Source: Pisaster brevispinus (taxonomy: Eukaryota; Echinodermata; Asteroidea; Forcipulatida; Asteriidae). Taken from it: 64,000 nucleotides of DNA. The stretch spans positions 4,792,001 through 4,856,000 of the forward strand of contig JAMKCF010000011.1 in the NCBI GenBank assembly GCA_023634235.1, written 5' to 3'. The translations under genes were made by a program, and so were the position numbers. The notes below the pieces were generated by a model. It saw only the letters and a list, made by a program, of their open reading frames with translations, made no database searches and was not told the DNA's origin. Below, piece by piece: positions 58,784 to 64,000 of this stretch (within the stretch, counting starts at the first letter, position 1; each line of letters opens with the position of its first letter).

Positions 58784-61700
58784 TCAAACACAAGTACTTA
58801 CAGATGTAGCCTCAGTTCGAGACAACCGACGAACTGATCTGTAGGACGAGTTCCCCCCTCCAGTTGGCGAGAACCTGCTATTAAAAGAACGCCCTCTTTT
58901 GTTGTTTCCAGATACCATCTGCTGAAGGTGGTGCCGGTAACTGGCCCCCGCAAGAGCGTACACGATAGGGTTTATGCAAGAGTTTGCGTACGCCAGGCAT
59001 AGGCAGAACACTCGTAAATTATTTACGTGAACCGATGTGCTGTGATGCTCGGGGTCAATGGCATTCCACACGTTCAAAGCCTGAAGGGGTGCCCAGCAAA
59101 CGGCAAACAGCATTACAACACACAGCACGATTCGGGTGGTTTTCCACGTTTTGCTGGCCGTTCTGGCCGAGCTTTGTGCCGGGGGAAGGGCACCAGAGCG
59201 GCTCTGCTGAGACAGCGGGTCGTACCCGGCAGTCGACGTGGGCTCCCGGCACCTACCGACCCGGCTCAAACTCCACAGATGTGACAATATGAGGCTGTAA
59301 CACACGGCAATGATCGTGAGAGGTAAAAGGAACGTGGATAGACTCAAGTAGATGTAGTAGCCGGAGAGAGCCGCAGGCGTATGCAGGGTAAACTTACAGT
59401 AGTCGTTGATCTCACCAAACCAATTGATGACCTCTATCTTGAAGAACACAGCCACTGGAATGTGCACAAGAGCTGAAACTGCAACCAAAAAGAAATATAT
59501 AAATCATATTTATTCAAGCTAACATTCCCATCAAACAGTTGATGAGGTCATAAAGAAAAAACATTTCTCTATGATGAGATCCAGCAATGAGTATTCACAA
59601 TACATTACAGAACATCAATCGCTAAACACGTATATTCGGCAGAGGGCGCCCTGTATATTATCACTGCTCTTTATCCTCTTTCTTTCGCTCGCCAAATCTT
59701 ATCAATGAACATACCTGTATCATGGTTCAGACACCTTGCGCTTGCAGATAAAAAAAAACCAGTCACCGTTAACCGAGACTGTATATGGGTTAAAAGGTCG
59801 GGCTCCTTTTTGTATACTGAACACCAAGTAGTCTACTGATTACCAGTGCGTGCAGGGAACACGACACATGTAGTTTATTCAATTGCAATACGAAGGAAAT
59901 ATATTTGTAACATTTTAGGCACTGTCCAAATTGGTGGCTGTGGCTGCTGCTAGTGGTAAGGGTGTTGCTAGGGCCAGCCTTTGCTTCAACCTACACCAAT
60001 GTGGAACCCAGCCGCAGTCGTAGCCGCTTATTGGGAAAGGGCCATACACTGCTTGCAAAGCCCCTATAGTCCCAGCAATGACGTCAACGATTCTCACATC
60101 TGAAACGTTCGCTTTGGGTTTAACGACACAGGTTCCCTCATCTAAACTCTTTTATTTTCTGATCATGGCCATCAAAAGCTACTCGACCCAAACGTTGAAC
60201 TCTCCATTTAAAACTGGTGCAATGTATACCATGTACCGTTTGTTTCAACGATGATTCAATGGCAATCAGATTAATCACGGGATTATTGATTTAAAATACC
60301 AGTGGATATAATTTAACTAACACGTATAGGCTGACGAATTGGTATCCAGAAATAAATTAATAAACAAATAAATAAATAAATAAGTAAATAATTGGTCACC
60401 CGGCAGCTTCACTTACAAACTATTTCGTCCGTTCTAATCAGATTGCGATCTTTGTCACCCGGCTCAAATAAATTTGTAAATGCTTTGCATGGCGGCAATC
60501 CAGGCCAAACGACCGCGTATTGCGCCGATAATAAAAACCGTTACATCGTATAATTGGGCGAAATTACGCCCAATTCGTCAGAAACTAAAGCACAAATTCA
60601 ATCCGGACGGAAACTGATACAGCCCGAACGAGCCTAGGGATAATGTCTATTAAATTATGCAAATGCTTGGCCCCTCATTCCTCGGAGTTGTGAGAGATTT
60701 CAGTAGAGCTTTGAAATTAGAAACTGAAAGGGTATTGTTAAAATGTCTCTGCAGGATTGGGGGGGGGGGTATATTTTTGTGTACATATATAAACGTGTAT
60801 AACTGTAAATTAATGAATGGAATTAGGCCTTCCGGGAACCAGCTGTCTCAATGTTAAAAAGCCGGGCTATAATATAAAATTTCATTTTTGTTTTGATAGT
60901 GGACGTATAGACTAAACAACACCATGGATTCTTAATGATTTTCAGGTTTTTTTTGAACGACGTGTGATGCAAAGAAGGTTCGGTAAATAATGTAATCAAC
61001 TCTGCTGCTTTTTCCGTCTAATAAGTCCTCTTAGCAGTTTGCCGTCATAATGACATCAATTTGTCGGGTTTCTTTATAAGATCGATCTATAGGGAGCGAG
61101 CGAAGTTTGACTCTATTCTGTGTTCAGAAAAGGAACAAAGGGAAATGGCAGAAAAACGGTAAAACATCACTTTTTAATTTTTTTTTTTAATATGCTGATC
61201 CACCCGCACATTCAGTCAAAATGATGGAGTGAAAGTTATAAACACAAATACTGCGATGTTAATATGCAGCGGGATTAATATTCCGAGTTCGAGTTTTGGA
61301 TAAACACTCCTGACCAAGGGTGACATACACTTCAACTTCAGTATCCGCAATCAGACGTGTGTATAGTGAAGAATGCACTACGACCAAATGCGTTTTGGAG
61401 CCTATATAAAAAAGGGAAGGATAGTTCTTTTTTTGTAACTGATTATTTTACCAACATCTTTAATTTGTTTTTGGGGAAAAAATAAACAGTGTTGACTTAA
61501 GCACATCGACATAATGGAATCTACGTGAAGATGCCTATCCTATATGAGCAAGGGTGGGAGAGGGGGGGGGGCGGGGTGCTGCACGGGAATTGGGTTATTG
61601 ATCGAACATTCACTTCAACCGAATAAAAAAAAAGGCACCAGTAGTTACAAGTAATACAAAATCCTACGCTGGATTGAGTTTCGAGCTCAGCAAAAAAAGA

Positions 61701-63784
61701 GTTTGTCTCATTATATAAAGTCACCGTTTCTAAGTGAAATCCTATATTGCTCGGCAAATCTCCATTCTGTGGGAGACTGATTACGGGTCGTTTGCAATCG
61801 AGTTACCGTGAATTTGAATCGAACGACCGCTTTTAGAACATCCGGAGACAGCTTGTAGCTTTTGTTTTTAGTTTTACACCGTTAAAAAAACAAAATTTAC
61901 GTTTTGAAAAAATGAACAGTCAGTCAGCCTTATATTTTTGACCAAATATGATTTCCATTCTAATCATCCTCTTGTTATCCGTTTAAATCTCTGAATAAAT
62001 AAAAAGAATGAACATCTAATTAAGCTAGACGCACTCACGTTTCGCTCATTGATGTTCATTGTTAATAGTCACAAAAGGTTTATGTTTAAATTCTAAAGAC
62101 AATCATTTAATATTTTTTCAGTTTAGGAAAGATGCTTGTTTGTCTCTACCAAGGAATCCAAAATATGTGCATAGCCAATTACTTGTACACCTGTTTTGGT
62201 GAGGCGTGTGTTTGTCAGTCACTTAACTAAGGAGGGAAGGAAACACCCTCCAACACACCCGTTTGATGTCAGAGACCCTGGGTGCTCCCCCCCTCCCAAT
62301 TTGAAGTCTGTACTTTTGAGATACACAATTACCGGAATTTTTTTAATATACATTTTATACGTATTGATTTAATATTTCAATGTTTGTAAAACTTGTTTTT
62401 CCATTTATAAACAGAAAATGTATTTGTTTTTACACTCGTGTCGATCTTTAAAAAGAAGAAGAAGCAAATGCTATAACAAGAGCGTTGAATTTGGATACTT
62501 TAAAAGAACTGCAAACGGATGTCCCTCAAGAAAACGTAGTGTATACCCCCTTGTAAAGAAGAAGATATAATAACAATAGGTCGTATGGAAAATAAATCAT
62601 ACACATTATTTTGCCCGGGAGAATGCTGTCTCTATCACATCGCCTATAGGGACAGTTATACTCAGTTGAATGATGAGTTGTCTTGCCATCGGTACAATCT
62701 CACATATTCTTAGAGTTGAAAAAACAAAACAAAAAACAAAACACAAACAAACAAAAACAAACAAACAATAAACAAACGTTTAAAAGGTCATTAAAAAGTA
62801 GCAAATAAAATGACGTTACCCTTGGTTAGATTCATAAGTCTCTTTGCTGGGAATATAAACAATTTGTGTACATTCAAGAAAAAAATTAAAATAATACTTA
62901 TCTAGACCACAGTGTAAGCCGACACCATCTTCAATCTGTTTAGGTCAACTCAGCAAGGCAAGAACGAGGTGTAGGGAAATGCACATATCGCACCTTTTGT
63001 GCCGTGATCACGAAATTAGCCGTTGAATTTTTTATCTAGAAATGGTGTATCCTAACACGAGGTCTGTTTTTAGCCCTCATAAGAGTGAGGTATGTTTTCA
63101 TTACTATAAGCTGGAGTCCAGATAAACAGACCTGAGTTTTGTTGATGTTTTGCTTTGTGTTATGAGCGGCGGTTGATTGTTGATTATACAAGCCGGAGTA
63201 ATCAAAGTCAGTGAATCTTGACGTGGGGCTTAGATTGCTTTCTTTCGCAAAGCTTGCAACTAAACTAGTTTAGACATTTATGAAATGTAAAAAGAAAAAC
63301 CCATAAAAATAAAATAAAAATTAACAAATAAACAAACAAAAAACAAAACAACAGACAAAAGAAAAACAACCAAAAACACATCCAACAAACAAACAATCAC
63401 CCCCAAAAGAACAAAGATATTGACGAATACCACAAACCTTAGAGCTAGATGCAGTACTGCGTTGTCCGGAGTTCGCAGGTTCAAATCCCGCCCTAATCAT
63501 TTTATATTCGTTCAACACAAAATGTATCTTATTTTTTATCCTCATGCTTGTTCTCTGTTTTTTAATTGTTTGTTTGTATTGCTTTTGTGCTGCCTGGGAA
63601 AACACTAAACAAATACATTAACAAATAAATATAAACTCAAGAACTTACAAATCCATATGGACGCACACACCATACCAGCTCGGCAAATGGTGCGCGTGCG
63701 CCTTGATGCTAATGGCGACATGATTACGTAATATCTGTCCACTGTCATGGCGGTTAGTGTTGTACACGTGGCTTGAACGGACAC
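58784..63784 (-). CDS. Kisspeptin receptor-like GPCR, 3' two exons
   Basis: Exons 63784-63649 and 59478-58784 join in phase (T|TT, phenylalanine), giving 276 residues from TM3 to the C-terminus. VSVQATCTTLTAMTVDRYYV carries the DRY motif in the form typical of kisspeptin (GPR54) receptors. Then come TM4 (VCASIWIFSALVHIPVAV), the second extracellular loop cysteine (NDYCKF), TM5, a long third loop rich in S/Q, TM6 with CWAPLQ and TM7 with NSCINPIVYAL (NPxxY). The tail ends STCV, which fits a class I PDZ ligand. The 5' exons (N-terminus, TM1-TM2) lie beyond the right edge. Kisspeptin-type receptors are expanded in echinoderms, so this is one of several possible paralogs; galanin/allatostatin-type receptors are the alternative. 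A donor-like gtaagt overlaps the last codons, so a further 3' exon cannot be excluded. Confidence 0.85.
59479..63648 (-). other. Intron of the GPCR gene
   Basis: A 4.2 kb intron with canonical ends (gtaagt ... ttgcag). It holds an (aaat)n run at about 60353-60390, caaa-rich simple sequence at 62719-62777 and 63323-63400, a c/g homopolymer stretch at 61559-61576 and one SINE relic. No nested gene was seen. Confidence 0.7.
63404..63530 (+). mobile_element. Diverged tRNA-derived SINE
   Basis: aagaacaaagatattgacgaatacc, gagctagatgcagta and ggttcaaatcccgccctaatc parallel the leader, A-box region and B-box of the family seen near 34,000. Confidence 0.55.
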
Positions 63785-64000
63785 CTGCAAACAAATTACA
63801 AAGTGAAAGCGTTTGAATTTAAATAATTGATTAACACCGCCTGCCCACTCAAGCGTGAAGAACAATTTCTAACACAACGGGAAGCTTTTGTTCAAAGGCA
63901 AAGTTCACAAAATGTATTACCAACTTGAACTCCCTTCTAAGTTCTTGGTCTATCTGTTTCTTCTGTGTTATCTGTAAACTTAAACACTTTTTTGTACACA

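Noticed and set aside
63321..63605. 94-codon minus-strand frame with RAGFEPANSGQRSTASS
   Set aside because: This peptide is the usual conceptual translation of a tRNA-like SINE head read in reverse, not a protein gene.

Overview
The window is eukaryotic nuclear DNA, AT-rich, with intron-containing genes, GT/AG splice sites, tRNA-derived SINEs, LINE 3' ends, MITEs and TTAGGG-type telomeric repeats. A kisspeptin-type GPCR, a Pygopus with NPF and PHD modules, Penelope-like reverse-transcriptase remnants and families of SINEs and MITEs I associate with deuterostome genomes suggest a marine invertebrate deuterostome, probably an echinoderm such as a sea star. The organism assignment is an inference, not a match.

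Layout. (1) 1-21,717: a cluster of minus-strand immunoglobulin-superfamily receptors. A partial paralog runs off the left edge. A tandem triplication of a ~6.6-7.0 kb unit follows (starts near 1177, 8153 and 14739). Each unit carries one intronless receptor gene (signal peptide, three Ig domains, one transmembrane helix, tail with ITIM/ITSM-like tyrosine motifs), a decayed Penelope-like RT fragment, a short minisatellite and a piece of a plus-strand exon rich in tyrosine motifs. Copy 2 has a stop codon in the signal peptide and lacks a 417-bp TIR-bounded insert that copies 1 and 3 share. (2) 21,718-25,071: repeat-rich spacer with a 39-bp perfect hairpin between 8-bp direct repeats, minisatellites and a MITE. 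(3) 25,072-31,484: Pygopus on the plus strand; three coding exons were reconstructed with consistent splice phases (229 aa), and intron 1 holds a ~290-bp fold-back. (4) 33,651-45,352: the RNA polymerase III subunit RPC3/POLR3C on the minus strand, reconstructed from 11 exons (509 codons), with introns full of SINEs, a LINE 3' end, a 19-bp minisatellite and TIR elements. (5) 45,921-54,700: an interstitial telomeric tract grading from GGGCTA to GGGTTA, then a ~7.7 kb satellite in which telomeric hexamer blocks alternate with an AT-rich 'ctggacttacccc' repeat, about 24 times. (6) 54,700-58,783: gene-poor spacer with degenerate direct repeats. (7) 58,784-63,784: the last two coding exons of a kisspeptin-receptor-like GPCR on the minus strand, 5' exons outside the window.

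Pygopus (Wnt/beta-catenin chromatin cofactor) and POLR3C (Pol III core) are housekeeping or developmental genes with no evident link to the receptor cluster. The most unusual regions are the Ig/ITIM receptor triplication, where sequence change is concentrated in the first Ig domain, and the telomere-repeat satellite array.
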